From SIG480 sp045537045 (GTDB lineage Bacteria; Bacillota; Clostridia; Oscillospirales; JAAYXM01), in assembly GCA_045537045.1 (NCBI GenBank), contig JAZSOS010000043.1, forward strand, positions 1-64,000: 64,000 nucleotides of DNA, in the 5' to 3' direction. Each line of letters starts with the position of its first letter. Positions within the stretch are counted from its first letter, which is position 1. This document shows positions 1 through 5,911 of the stretch, piece after piece. The translations under genes and the position numbers were made by a program. The notes under the pieces were generated by a model. It did not search any database, was not told where the DNA came from, and saw nothing but the letters and a program-made list of their open reading frames with translations.

Positions 1-47
1 CTTTTATCTATTTTAGGATATTTTTCCATTAATTTGCTCAAGTGCAT
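1..47 (-). CDS. Partial host gene running off the left edge
   Basis: Only the first 15 codons are visible (MHLSKLMEKYPKID...). The ATG at 47..45 is preceded by a G-rich ribosome binding site (AAAGGGGG, 57-64) about 9 nt upstream and by a perfect sigma-A promoter, so a real leftward gene begins here. The attachment-site analysis puts this stretch outside the prophage, so it should be a host gene. Too little is visible to assign a function. Confidence 0.55.
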   Translation of the reverse strand, partial: MHLSKLMEKYPKIDK

Positions 48-76
48 ACCTATACACCCCCTTTTTTGATACTTAT

Positions 77-105
77 ATTATATAAAAGTATGCAAATATT
101 GTCAA
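77..105 (-). promoter_or_regulatory. Consensus sigma-A promoter of the left-edge gene
   Basis: On the minus strand: TTGACA (105..100), a 17-bp spacer, TATAAT (82..77). Both hexamers match the consensus exactly. The start codon at 47 lies about 22 nt downstream of the expected +1. Confidence 0.8.
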
Positions 106-126
106 ATCGGCATTCCTAACAGTTTT

Positions 127-423
127 TATAAAAGAATGGACATCTTTTATAAAACATCGGCAACTATTTATAGAAGGATAGGACAGAAATTATAAAACTC
201 CGGTACTAAAATTATAAAAGATTACGGAAGGAATTATAAAAATCCGTCTTTGATTTTATAAAAAGTCGGTCAATGATTTATAAAAGACTAAATATTTTTT
301 ATAAATCTTCTGCAATCTTTTATAAAAGAGTAGGCATTTTTTATAATCGGTTTTATAAAAAACAAAAGAGATTTTTTAAAACTTTTGACAGTTTTTATAA
401 AACCTCTAATATTGTTTATAATG
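127..423. repeat. Phased TATAAAA array, 21/22-bp period
   Basis: Units of TTTATAAAA (variants TATAGAA, TATAAAT, TATAATC, TTTAAAA) begin at 127, 148, 169, 191, 213, 235, 257, 279, 300, 321, 342, 354, 375, 396 and 417. The spacing is 21 or 22 bp, two helical turns, with one 12-bp step. Several spacers carry CGG near the centre. The mix of 21- and 22-bp steps breaks any long reading frame, so the period belongs to the DNA rather than a peptide repeat, although the right half reads as FYK-type heptads. It lies on the host side of the prophage junction and ends at the integrase stop codon. Function unknown. Confidence 0.8.
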
Positions 424-2107
424 TGTGGAACTTTGCAACACAACCAATTATGCATATAAAAATGCCTTTACAATTCAATTTCTCTTTGAGATTTGAACGA
501 AAAGTCCGTTCCACAGAAAATCGAGTTATAGGTAAAAAACGCACCAACCTCCGGCTGGTACGTTTCTTGTTTGGTAGAGCTTTGGGGAGTTTAAACGAAC
601 ACCCACCCATATCACTATAATCTTCTTTATTGAGTTTTGAAACATCAAATGGTAATGTTGTTGTTTTGTTCTTTCCGGAAAAAGTAAAAACAATTTTGAA
701 CTCATTATCGTACAGATACACTGCAATGAGAAATGTATCAAATAACTGCGTGAGATACTTTTTGTCGTGGATGTCGCCGTCTCTAAATACGGACAGCCCT
801 GCTATGATATCATCACGCGAAACAGAAATTATATTGTTTTTTTCGATGCTTATTTGCTTGGTAACTTCCGCTTGTTCTTTTTCCAGTTCCAAAAGCCGCT
901 CACGTGTTGTGTCTGTAAAAATGCCTTGCTCTATAGCTGTCATTATATTTTTTATAGTCTTCTTTATGCCGGATAATCTTTCCTGAAGAAGCGAAAGAGT
1001 TTCGCCTTCTTCAAGCTTCTTTGCATAAGCTACAGTACTATCAGCAATCCATTCTATGACATCAGATTGTAACGCATAATCCTTTATGGCTTGTCCGATT
1101 GCAAGTTCAATATCATCCCTGCGGACATTCGTCTTTTGACAGTTGCGTTCAGTTCTCTTCTTGTGACAACTATAGTAGTGATGTAATTTCCCGGATTTCC
1201 CGGTTCCGGAGAATCCGGTCATAGGACTGCCACAATATCCGCAGAACAACTTGCCAGTCAGAAGATAATCTCCGGATTCACGATGTCGTCCTTGTACTTT
1301 TCTCTTCGTTTTTAACACCTCCAGAACTTTGTAATACAATTCGTCGGAGATAAGGCGTGGAACGCCGCCTTCTATCCGATAATCTTTCCATACATAAAAG
1401 CCTATAACTCTTTCATTGGGAGGGAGCAGACAGTGAAAACTACTTCGATTCCACTTACCTCCGGATGGTGAGGGGATTCCTCGGTTGTTCAAATCGGTAT
1501 AAATACTTACGAAGGACTCTCTTTCTGCAACTCGTGTATATATTTCCGACAAAACAGGAGATTGTTCCTCGTTAATGGCGTAGCGACCATCAGGACCTTT
1601 TTTGTGCCCGTATCCGATATAGCCGTTAACTAGACATTTTTGAGCGTTGTCTTCAAGTCCACGCTTAATATCTTCTGCCATACTTTCGGAATAAAACTGG
1701 TTGACATTCATCATTGAACGAAGTGCAAACCGCCCTGCGGCAGTGTCGTCGAAATCTTCTTCCACATAGATTACGCGGATACCGAGAGCATTGAGCTTCG
1801 CTTCATTCATAAGAGCCTCGAGCATATTTCTGCCGATACGGTTCGATTTCCAAGCTATAACATATTTAAACTTTCCTTTTTCCGCATCGCGCATCATCCG
1901 CTGAAAACTTGGACGTTTATCAGTCTTTCCAGAAACAGCGTGGTCGGCGTATGAGTCAATCAAGGTTATGCCGAGTTCCTTTGCCTTCTGCCGGCAGGCT
2001 GCAAGTTGTTGCTCGATACTTGCATCTTTTTGGTTGTGGCTGCTGAATCTGGCATAAGGAACGCCGATTTCTTCTGTAAGGGAAGCGGATTGTTCTTTCC
2101 TGGCCAA
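416..2107 (-). CDS. Large serine recombinase (phage integrase) with host-encoded C-terminus
   Basis: The resolvase N-domain carries the catalytic serine in YARFSSHNQ (about residues 19-27) and the IAWKSNRIGRN motif. A recombinase domain follows (about 160-270), then a zinc ribbon (CGYCGSP ... CHKKRTERNC), a coiled coil (about 370-420) and the C-terminal MGGCSFKLPKALP. The start is TTG at 2107 behind AAAGGGGG. The family cuts attB/attP with a 2-bp stagger and needs no host factors for integration. Residues up to 512 (nt 572) are phage-encoded. The last 51 residues, basic then hydrophobic, are read from host DNA through a tRNA terminator. In the circular phage the gene would instead end about 23 residues after ALP, at a TAA at 39341..39339, giving about 535 aa. 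It is the last of three leftward lysogeny genes. Confidence 0.93.
   Translation of the reverse strand: MARKEQSASLTEEIGVPYARFSSHNQKDASIEQQLAACRQKAKELGITLIDSYADHAVSGKTDKRPSFQRMMRDAEKGKFKYVIAWKSNRIGRNMLEALMNEAKLNALGIRVIYVEEDFDDTAAGRFALRSMMNVNQFYSESMAEDIKRGLEDNAQKCLVNGYIGYGHKKGPDGRYAINEEQSPVLSEIYTRVAERESFVSIYTDLNNRGIPSPSGGKWNRSSFHCLLPPNERVIGFYVWKDYRIEGGVPRLISDELYYKVLEVLKTKRKVQGRHRESGDYLLTGKLFCGYCGSPMTGFSGTGKSGKLHHYYSCHKKRTERNCQKTNVRRDDIELAIGQAIKDYALQSDVIEWIADSTVAYAKKLEEGETLSLLQERLSGIKKTIKNIMTAIEQGIFTDTTRERLLELEKEQAEVTKQISIEKNNIISVSRDDIIAGLSVFRDGDIHDKKYLTQLFDTFLIAVYLYDNEFKIVFTFSGKNKTTTLPFDVSKLNKEDYSDMGGCSFKLPKALPNKKRTSRRLVRFLPITRFSVERTFRSNLKEKLNCKGIFICIIGCVAKFHTL
533..566 (-). terminator. Displaced terminator of tRNA-Val, read through by int
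   Basis: On the minus strand a hairpin (ACGTACCA ... TGGTGCGT, arms within 537-565) is followed by TTTTTT. In the lysogen it falls inside the integrase reading frame. Restoring the chromosome by removing the prophage places it about 6 nt after the CCA end of tRNA-Val (39411-39487), which is the natural place for a tRNA terminator. The role is inferred; the hairpin and T-run are visible. Confidence 0.65.
572..579. other. attL core TGGTAGAG
   Basis: The same 8 bp occur at 39411-39418, at the 3' end of tRNA-Val. On the minus strand the core lies in the integrase codons for Ala-Leu-Pro (residues 510-512). Sequence to the left (1-571) is inferred to be host DNA and sequence to the right to be phage DNA. 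Supporting logic: excision restores a tRNA followed at once by a terminator, and gives the integrase a different in-frame ending. Confidence 0.7.
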
Positions 2108-2220
2108 TGGAATAATCCCCCTTTCTTGTTCTTTTTAAACGGGGAAGCATCTTTATTATCACAACACAATAACAGCCCCATTGATTATTTATTTAGGTTT
2201 GTTACTGTGTTGGTATATAC

Positions 2221-2871
2221 TTATGGATTGCACATACTGCAGGGAGTACGTGTTTTCTCTGCCTCGCTCTTGTACATTCGTGAGCTGTTATGGTGTTTCG
2301 CGTAATAACAGCTCTGTCGGTGGTATTTTGCACCTGTAGGCGTGACGTAAACTATCTCATCGGAGAAGCTTGCCGATGCCTGAACAACGGACGATGGAGC
2401 TGGAGCAGCGAAAAGCCTTGAACACACAAGCGTGGTGCCGGCTATAATCAGCACCGAAGCGAGAACGGAGAAAAGAATGTTGCGCACGGTTTTTGGTGGA
2501 GAATAATTCAGCACCTTATATGCGAAAGCTTCAGCTTCGTTTTCGGTTCTGCGCTCATCTTGCATCCGAAGCTGATTCCTTCCAACGTGTTCCAGAACGA
2601 TGTGGCCGCATTCGTGCAATAATGCATAAAGCTTGTCGTTTGTGTGAAGAAGATCATCAACGAAAACTGTTTTTGTTGTCCCGCAAACAGTAAAGGCAGT
2701 GGTCTCTTCCGGTGCGATATTATATGAAGAGAGCAGGACATCTCCTTTTTCTGTGTTGAAGAACACAACAGAATATCCGCAACGCTCCAAAAACTTTATA
2801 ATGCTTGCTACTGTTATATCTCCGCGTGTGTATTTGTGTAAAAGCTTTGCTTGTTTATTTATAAAATTCAT
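2221..2871 (-). CDS. ImmA/IrrE-family metalloprotease with membrane segment and Cys-rich tail
   Basis: The N-terminal part has the zinc-protease signature LLHECGHIVLEH (HExxH, about residues 85-96) of the IrrE/ImmA family, whose phage members cleave the cI-like repressor to trigger induction. A hydrophobic helix follows (about 130-152), then a C-terminal domain with YVTPTGAKYHRQSCYY and TPCSMCNP, a Cys/His metal-binding module often seen at the end of surface or nuclease proteins. The tail would lie on the opposite side of the membrane from the protease. It has a good RBS (GGAAGGGG) and sits directly after the repressor. Expected role: control of lysogeny. The membrane-spanning architecture is unusual and hints at sensing an external signal. 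Confidence 0.85.
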   Translation of the reverse strand: MNFINKQAKLLHKYTRGDITVASIIKFLERCGYSVVFFNTEKGDVLLSSYNIAPEETTAFTVCGTTKTVFVDDLLHTNDKLYALLHECGHIVLEHVGRNQLRMQDERRTENEAEAFAYKVLNYSPPKTVRNILFSVLASVLIIAGTTLVCSRLFAAPAPSSVVQASASFSDEIVYVTPTGAKYHRQSCYYAKHHNSSRMYKSEAEKTRTPCSMCNP

Positions 2872-2891
2872 CTTTACCCCTTCCGGGGCTG

Positions 2892-3431
2892 TTATTGTGC
2901 CGTTTGCTGATTGTCAAGAATTTTTCGTCCGCACACGCGGGCGTTTTTTTGGTTTTTGGTTATTTCATCTTCTATATCGTATGCGCGATTGAGCTTGGCA
3001 CCCTGCGCTGCGATTTCGCCGTAAAGCGGGGCAGAGGGCATCTGTTTTATCATTCCTTCAACCAACTCAATCTGTTCGTCGGATAAAAAATATTGATTTT
3101 GTATTCCGGTTCGCCGGGTGATTTGGACGGTGTTTTCGGTTGGGAGCAGAGTGGGGAAACTGGGCTTTGAAGGGGAGTGAGGCTCTCGTTCCATCGGGAC
3201 GTCAACTCCCATAAGCCATGCTTCGCTTACGTTGAGAGCTTGCCCCAAAATATATAAAGCGTTTTGGCGGGGTTCTACTTTACCTGATACATATTGGCTT
3301 ATGGCGTTTCTTCCCATTTTTACTTTATGCATCTTGCAGTACGGTTCGCACAGGCGGACAATATCAATTTGCCGAAGTCCCCGCAAATCCATTATTTGTT
3401 TTAGCCTGTCGGCAGTTGTAAATTTCAACAC
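2892..3431 (-). CDS. Phage cI-like repressor, HTH_XRE
   Basis: An N-terminal helix-turn-helix (ADRLKQIMDLRGLRQIDIVRL ... RNAISQYVSGK, about residues 6-60) is followed by a short tail with no LexA/S24 catalytic residues. It therefore depends on another protein, probably the adjacent ImmA-like protease, for inactivation. I chose GTG 3431 as start because AGGTGATATTCTC lies just upstream; an in-frame ATG at 3461 has no RBS. Its own promoter (3452-3480) diverges from the early promoter (3512-3540), and TGTTCAA/TTGAACA sites lie between and around them. It is the probable ligand of the operator-like sites listed separately. Confidence 0.88.
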   Translation of the reverse strand: MLKFTTADRLKQIMDLRGLRQIDIVRLCEPYCKMHKVKMGRNAISQYVSGKVEPRQNALYILGQALNVSEAWLMGVDVPMEREPHSPSKPSFPTLLPTENTVQITRRTGIQNQYFLSDEQIELVEGMIKQMPSAPLYGEIAAQGAKLNRAYDIEDEITKNQKNARVCGRKILDNQQTAQ

Positions 3432-3451
3432 GAGAATATCACCTCGCGATA

Positions 3452-3480
3452 ATAGTACCACATCTTGAACAAAAAGTCAA
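3452..3480 (-). promoter_or_regulatory. Repressor promoter
   Basis: TTGACT (3480..3475), 17 bp, TACTAT (3457..3452) on the minus strand. A half-operator TTGAACA (3465-3471) sits in the spacer, which suggests autoregulation by the repressor. Confidence 0.65.
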
Positions 3481-3486
3481 GAAAAA

Positions 3487-3505
3487 TGTTCAAAAAAATT
3501 GAGCA
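3487..3505. promoter_or_regulatory. Operator-like inverted repeat, imperfect
   Basis: TGTTCAA, 5 bp, TTGAGCA. It lies between the divergent repressor and early promoters and resembles the cleaner palindromes at 3546 and 4191, but with a wider centre. Confidence 0.45.
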
Positions 3506-3511
3506 AAAGTG

Positions 3512-3540
3512 TTGACAACTGAAAAAATGTATGTTATAAT
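3512..3540 (+). promoter_or_regulatory. Early lytic promoter
   Basis: TTGACA (3512-3517), 17 bp, TATAAT (3535-3540), an exact consensus. An operator palindrome begins 5 bp downstream, covering the expected start site, so a bound repressor would block it. Confidence 0.85.
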
Positions 3541-3545
3541 GAAAT

Positions 3546-3561
3546 TGTTCAAAATTGAACA
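3546..3561. promoter_or_regulatory. Operator palindrome at the early promoter
   Basis: TGTTCAAAATTGAACA: arms TGTTCAA/TTGAACA around a 2-bp centre. The position over the transcription start is typical of a repressor operator. Confidence 0.7.
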
Positions 3562-3591
3562 TAAAAAGTGAAAGGGTGAGGAGGTGAGAAC

Positions 3592-3726
3592 GTGAGCTGT
3601 GAGAGTTGTCCAGAGAAGAAAAGAGCCGACTACTGGCATCAGAAAGCAACGTGTTTGATGTCAATAATCGGCGGTGAAATTGGGGGTGTTGTTGCGTATT
3701 TTATCATTCGGTTATTTGGTAATTAG
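3592..3726 (+). CDS. Tiny CxxC membrane protein, early gene 1
   Basis: The product has 44 residues, starting at GTG 3592 behind GGGTGAGGAGGTGAG. It begins MSCESCPEKKR and then has one membrane helix (about 22-42). It is the first gene after the consensus early promoter. A second protein with the same plan (MNCEKCKKEK plus helix) lies at 4714. The Cys-x-x-Cys near a basic stretch could bind metal or take part in disulfide chemistry. Function unknown. The last 15 bp overlap the end of the leftward gene at 3712-3915. Confidence 0.6.
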   Translation: MSCESCPEKKRADYWHQKATCLMSIIGGEIGGVVAYFIIRLFGN

Positions 3727-3915
3727 CCAAAAAATAATGGAAGTGACAAGGCCAGCGATAGCACCACCGAATGTATTGAATATGGCAATTTTCCAGTCGT
3801 GTCGACGTTGGCTTTTAAGTTCCTCAGCCTTTTTTGCTTCGTCCGCTATTTTCATTTCAACGGAGTGCGGAACAACTCTTCCGGATGCAATATTGCCAAT
3901 ATTAAAATTCTTCAC
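3712..3915 (-). CDS. Small membrane protein, leftward within the early region
   Basis: The product has 67 residues with a charged N-terminal half and one C-terminal membrane helix (GGAIAGLVTSIIFWLITK). It starts at GTG 3915 behind a very strong RBS (AAAGGAGG) and has its own promoter (3939-3967). It runs against the early transcript and converges with the gene at 3592, overlapping it by 15 bp. Such placement suits expression in the lysogen. Function unknown. Confidence 0.65.
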   Translation of the reverse strand: MKNFNIGNIASGRVVPHSVEMKIADEAKKAEELKSQRRHDWKIAIFNTFGGAIAGLVTSIIFWLITK

Positions 3916-3938
3916 AGATATACCTCCTTTCGGAGGTA

Positions 3939-3967
3939 ATTATAACACAAATGAAATCTTAGTACAA
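3939..3967 (-). promoter_or_regulatory. Promoter of the 3712-3915 gene
   Basis: TTGTAC (3967..3962), 17 bp, TATAAT (3944..3939) on the minus strand, about 24 nt upstream of the GTG start. Confidence 0.7.
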
Positions 3968-3981
3968 GGTAGGTGATGAAG

Positions 3982-4203
3982 ATGGCATATGATTTTTCAA
4001 AACTTTTGGGAAAAATTACTGAAAAATTCAAGACGCAAACAAGGTTTGCACAGGCAATGGGATGGTCGGAACGTACTAACTCGATCAAACTCAATGGATT
4101 TGTTGATTGGAAGCAATCAGACATTTTGCGAGCGTGTGAAATTCTGGAAATAGGACTGGAAGAAATCCCAACATATTTTTTTACAGTAAATGTTCAATAT
4201 TGA
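3982..4203 (+). CDS. DUF739-type phage HTH protein (Cro-like)
   Basis: The product has 73 residues from ATG 3982, chosen for the spacing to GGTAGG. Motifs YDFSKLLGKI, TRFAQAMGWSERT and LNGFVDWKQSDILRACEIL match small phage HTH proteins annotated DUF739, which sit just after the lytic promoter and act like Cro or as antirepressors. An operator palindrome (4191-4206) overlaps the end of the gene. Confidence 0.75.
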   Translation: MAYDFSKLLGKITEKFKTQTRFAQAMGWSERTNSIKLNGFVDWKQSDILRACEILEIGLEEIPTYFFTVNVQY

Positions 4204-4206
4204 ACA
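4191..4206. promoter_or_regulatory. Perfect operator palindrome
   Basis: TGTTCAATATTGAACA, a 16-bp perfect palindrome with the same arms as the site at 3546. It overlaps the 3' end of the DUF739 gene, upstream of the next small gene. Confidence 0.7.
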
Positions 4207-4235
4207 AAAAATAAAGAACGAAGGAAGGGGAGAGT

Positions 4236-4343
4236 GTGAAAAAACCATATTACGAAAAATATTGGTGGTTGCCTTGGGTATTATCTGGGGTGGGGTTAAT
4301 CATTGCGGTGGCATCTTTGGTATGTCGTTTATTAGTGAAATGA
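4236..4343 (+). CDS. Tiny membrane protein
   Basis: The product has 35 residues from GTG 4236, behind GGAAGGGGAG. It starts KKPYYEKYWWLPW and continues into a single membrane helix with a Arg/Lys end. It follows the DUF739 gene and its tail overlaps the 3' end of the convergent gene at 4300-4641. Function unknown. It belongs to a cluster of five small membrane proteins between 3592 and 4854. Confidence 0.5.
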   Translation: MKKPYYEKYWWLPWVLSGVGLIIAVASLVCRLLVK

Positions 4344-4641
4344 TTGAAAGTATAAGCGCGAATATTGAAATGATCACGGGAATCCAAAAGCGTATTTTGT
4401 CCTGCCTTGCATCTTCGAAATAGGTTAACCCTTTTTCTGTTATATCAACATCGTATAACTTAGAACACACATCAGTCCTTAAAATGATTAATTTTTTTGC
4501 GGCAAGATAATGGAATGCTTTGAAAACTTTTTGATTTGCTGAATATTGTTCAAGCAAGTTTTCATCCACGAAATCACAGGCTTGATCTCTATAATAGTCT
4601 TCTAAAAGTTTTTTCAAAAGTTTCTTGTATGAGTGTTTCAT
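4300..4641 (-). CDS. Winged-helix-like protein with C-terminal membrane helix
   Basis: The product has 113 residues. The N-terminal part (FKAFHYLAAKKLIILRTD ... VDITEKGLTYFED) looks like a small winged-helix fold of the kind seen in YjcQ-type phage proteins. The C-terminus is a membrane helix (FWIPVIISIFALILSIISL). The RBS is AAAGGA and there is a dedicated promoter (4665-4693). It is the second leftward gene embedded in the rightward early region. It could be a membrane-tethered regulator; no function is established from sequence. Confidence 0.65.
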   Translation of the reverse strand: MKHSYKKLLKKLLEDYYRDQACDFVDENLLEQYSANQKVFKAFHYLAAKKLIILRTDVCSKLYDVDITEKGLTYFEDARQDKIRFWIPVIISIFALILSIISLINDIPKMPPQ

Positions 4642-4664
4642 TTATAATCAGTCCTTTCCAACCG

Positions 4665-4693
4665 ATTATAGCACAACAAAGAGGTTAATACAA
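4665..4693 (-). promoter_or_regulatory. Promoter of the 4300-4641 gene
   Basis: TTGTAT (4693..4688), 17 bp, TATAAT (4670..4665) on the minus strand. Confidence 0.65.
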
Positions 4694-4713
4694 GAACGGA
4701 GAAGGTGAAAAAA

Positions 4714-4854
4714 ATGAATTGCGAGAAGTGTAAAAAAGAAAAGGAAATCAAATGGTTACGTTGGTTTATTCGATTTCTTGTGTTTACGGCGGCCTATTAT
4801 TGGGGGGACACTATAACCCCGGGAATAGCAGAATTTTTTAGCAGAAATTTTTAG
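4714..4854 (+). CDS. Tiny CxxC membrane protein, second copy
   Basis: The product has 46 residues from ATG 4714, with GAAGGTG upstream. It begins MNCEKCKKEKE, then an amphipathic/hydrophobic segment (WFIRFLVFTAAYYW). It has the same plan as the protein at 3592 (Met-x-Cys-Glu-x-Cys, basic, membrane), so the two are probably related. Function unknown. Confidence 0.5.
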   Translation: MNCEKCKKEKEIKWLRWFIRFLVFTAAYYWGDTITPGIAEFFSRNF

Positions 4855-4875
4855 GTGAAAAAGCGAGGTGAGAGT

Positions 4876-5091
4876 GTGAAAACAACGTCTATCTTTCCAA
4901 ATGTAACTAAAGCAATGGCTGAGAACGGATACACAATTGAGCAGCTTGCAAGGGAAATCGGGATAGGAAGATGTGCTTTATCGGAGAAGCTTTCAGGAAA
5001 GTATAAGTTTACATTTGATGAAGTCTTGAAAATTCGGGATGTACTCGCGCCCGGAGCTGATGTCGAAGAGTTGTTTGAAAAAATAGTTTGA
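4876..5091 (+). CDS. Small HTH protein
   Basis: The product has 71 residues from GTG 4876, preceded by GCGAGGTGAG. An upstream in-frame GTG at 4855 follows directly on the previous stop. The HTH reads NGYTIEQLAREIGIGRCALSEKLSGK, then FTFDEVLKIRDVL. It is a typical phage regulator of the early operon, possibly an excisionase-type or Cro-like DNA-binding protein. Exact role unknown. Confidence 0.75.
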   Translation: MKTTSIFPNVTKAMAENGYTIEQLAREIGIGRCALSEKLSGKYKFTFDEVLKIRDVLAPGADVEELFEKIV

Positions 5092-5129
5092 GCGAAGTAC
5101 CGCTAATACTCCGCTCCTTCCCACACTAT

Positions 5130-5267
5130 TTACTTTTTGGGCTTTGCCTGAGACAAAGCACTGCCGGCAGCAGTTTTGCTTGCTTTACTGGTTCGACCGT
5201 CACGAAGGACTTTCGATGCAGCTGATGCAGCGCGTGCACTTGTTTGTTTTGGATTGCTTTTTGACAT
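5130..5267 (-). CDS. Small conserved phage protein (leftward)
   Basis: The product has 45 residues (KQTSARAASAASKVLRDGR ... TAAGSALSQ). This Ala/Ser/Lys-rich sequence is of a type I recognise as recurrent in Firmicute phages, with no known function. The start is ATG 5267, 7 nt after AAAGGAG. It has its own promoter (5300-5328). It is the third leftward gene within the early region. Confidence 0.7.
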   Translation of the reverse strand: MSKSNPKQTSARAASAASKVLRDGRTSKASKTAAGSALSQAKPKK

Positions 5268-5299
5268 CGACATCTCTCCTTTCTGCATATGATGTTGTA

Positions 5300-5328
5300 A
5301 TTATACTACGAAAGGGAATTTCCGTCAA
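5300..5328 (-). promoter_or_regulatory. Promoter of the 5130-5267 gene
   Basis: TTGACG (5328..5323), 17 bp, TATAAT (5305..5300) on the minus strand. Confidence 0.7.
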
Positions 5329-5376
5329 TTAAATTATACAACATATTGTATAAGAAATATTTTCAAGCACTGTATA

Positions 5377-5394
5377 TTGTTCAAATTTGTAAGG
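5377..5394 (+). promoter_or_regulatory. Operator-like element shared with the right end
   Basis: TTGTTCAAATTTGTAAGG. The identical 18 bp occur on the minus strand at 39079..39062, upstream of the right-end HTH gene. The left part is the TGTTCAA operator arm; the right part runs into the Shine-Dalgarno region of the following gene. Confidence 0.5.
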
Positions 5395-5412
5395 GAAGTG
5401 AGGTGAGAAAAA

Positions 5413-5610
5413 ATGCAAAATAAGATTGTTATTTCGATTCCGAAAGGAAAGCAGATGTCCGAAGATTTGTGCGGTCTGGTGAGGATAACTCCGGAAGCCG
5501 AGTCGATACTCAGACGGATGTGCAGGGAAACGGGCGTTTCGATGAAGAAGATTGCTTCTGCGATAATTGAGCAATCAGCTGAGAGTGTCGAATTCGTAAC
5601 GTCCGAATAG
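5413..5610 (+). CDS. Small early phage protein, ribbon-helix-helix-like
   Basis: The product has 65 residues. A short strand (KIVISIPKG) is followed by helices (TPEAESILRRMCRETGVSMKKIASAIIEQSAE). The pattern suits a small Arc-like DNA-binding or anti-host protein, but this rests on predicted secondary structure only. It has GAAGTGAGGTGAG upstream and lies downstream of an operator-like element. Confidence 0.6.
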   Translation: MQNKIVISIPKGKQMSEDLCGLVRITPEAESILRRMCRETGVSMKKIASAIIEQSAESVEFVTSE

Positions 5611-5623
5611 AAGTAAGCGAAAT

Positions 5624-5681
5624 AAAAAAGCGCGACTGCTCCGGTGGGCACCGGAAACAGCCGCAAAGGTAAAATATTAAC
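5624..5681 (-). ncRNA. Candidate ~58-nt minus-strand small RNA A
   Basis: A consensus-like promoter (5688-5716) points left. From the expected +1 near 5681 the RNA runs through a strong GC hairpin (CTGTTTCCGGTG ... CACCGGAGCAG) and ends in TTTTTT at about 5629-5624. No start codon and RBS pair lies inside. It sits in the gap between two rightward genes. An element of the same layout is at 30054-30121. Confidence 0.55.
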
Positions 5682-5687
5682 AATAAC

Positions 5688-5716
5688 ATTGTAGCACAAA
5701 CTATAATCAATGTCAA
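5688..5716 (-). promoter_or_regulatory. Promoter of small RNA A
   Basis: TTGACA (5716..5711), 17 bp, TACAAT (5693..5688) on the minus strand. Confidence 0.65.
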
Positions 5717-5737
5717 ATAAGAACGGAGGTTTTTGGA

Positions 5738-5902
5738 GTGGAAGGAAACCATATACATAAGGCTTTAGAGTCAATGTCACAATATAAGAAAGACGCGTTG
5801 GCTGCCGCTACACTTGCTATGTTCAATGGCATTTTGGCACAGCCCGGAGGCAGAGAACTTATAGAACGAAAAAAGGCTGAAATCGGCTTAACAGGAAGGT
5901 AG
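5738..5902 (+). CDS. Small phage protein, unknown
   Basis: The product has 54 residues from GTG 5738 behind CGGAGG. It is helical (HKALESMSQYKKDALAAATLAMFNGILAQPGG). No motif is recognised. It lies between small RNA A and the basic protein at 5912. Confidence 0.5.
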   Translation: MEGNHIHKALESMSQYKKDALAAATLAMFNGILAQPGGRELIERKKAEIGLTGR

Positions 5903-5911
5903 TGTAGTGCA

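Noticed and set aside
447..455. AATTATGCA shared between 447 and 39133 as an att core
   Set aside because: It is internal to the host side at the left and far from the tRNA at the right; TGGTAGAG explains the tRNA end, the terminator and the int reading frame at once.
273..620. 115-codon plus-strand ORF with FYK repeats
   Set aside because: No RBS, no promoter, it crosses the att junction, and its upstream half loses frame because the units alternate between 21 and 22 bp. Treated as a DNA repeat array.
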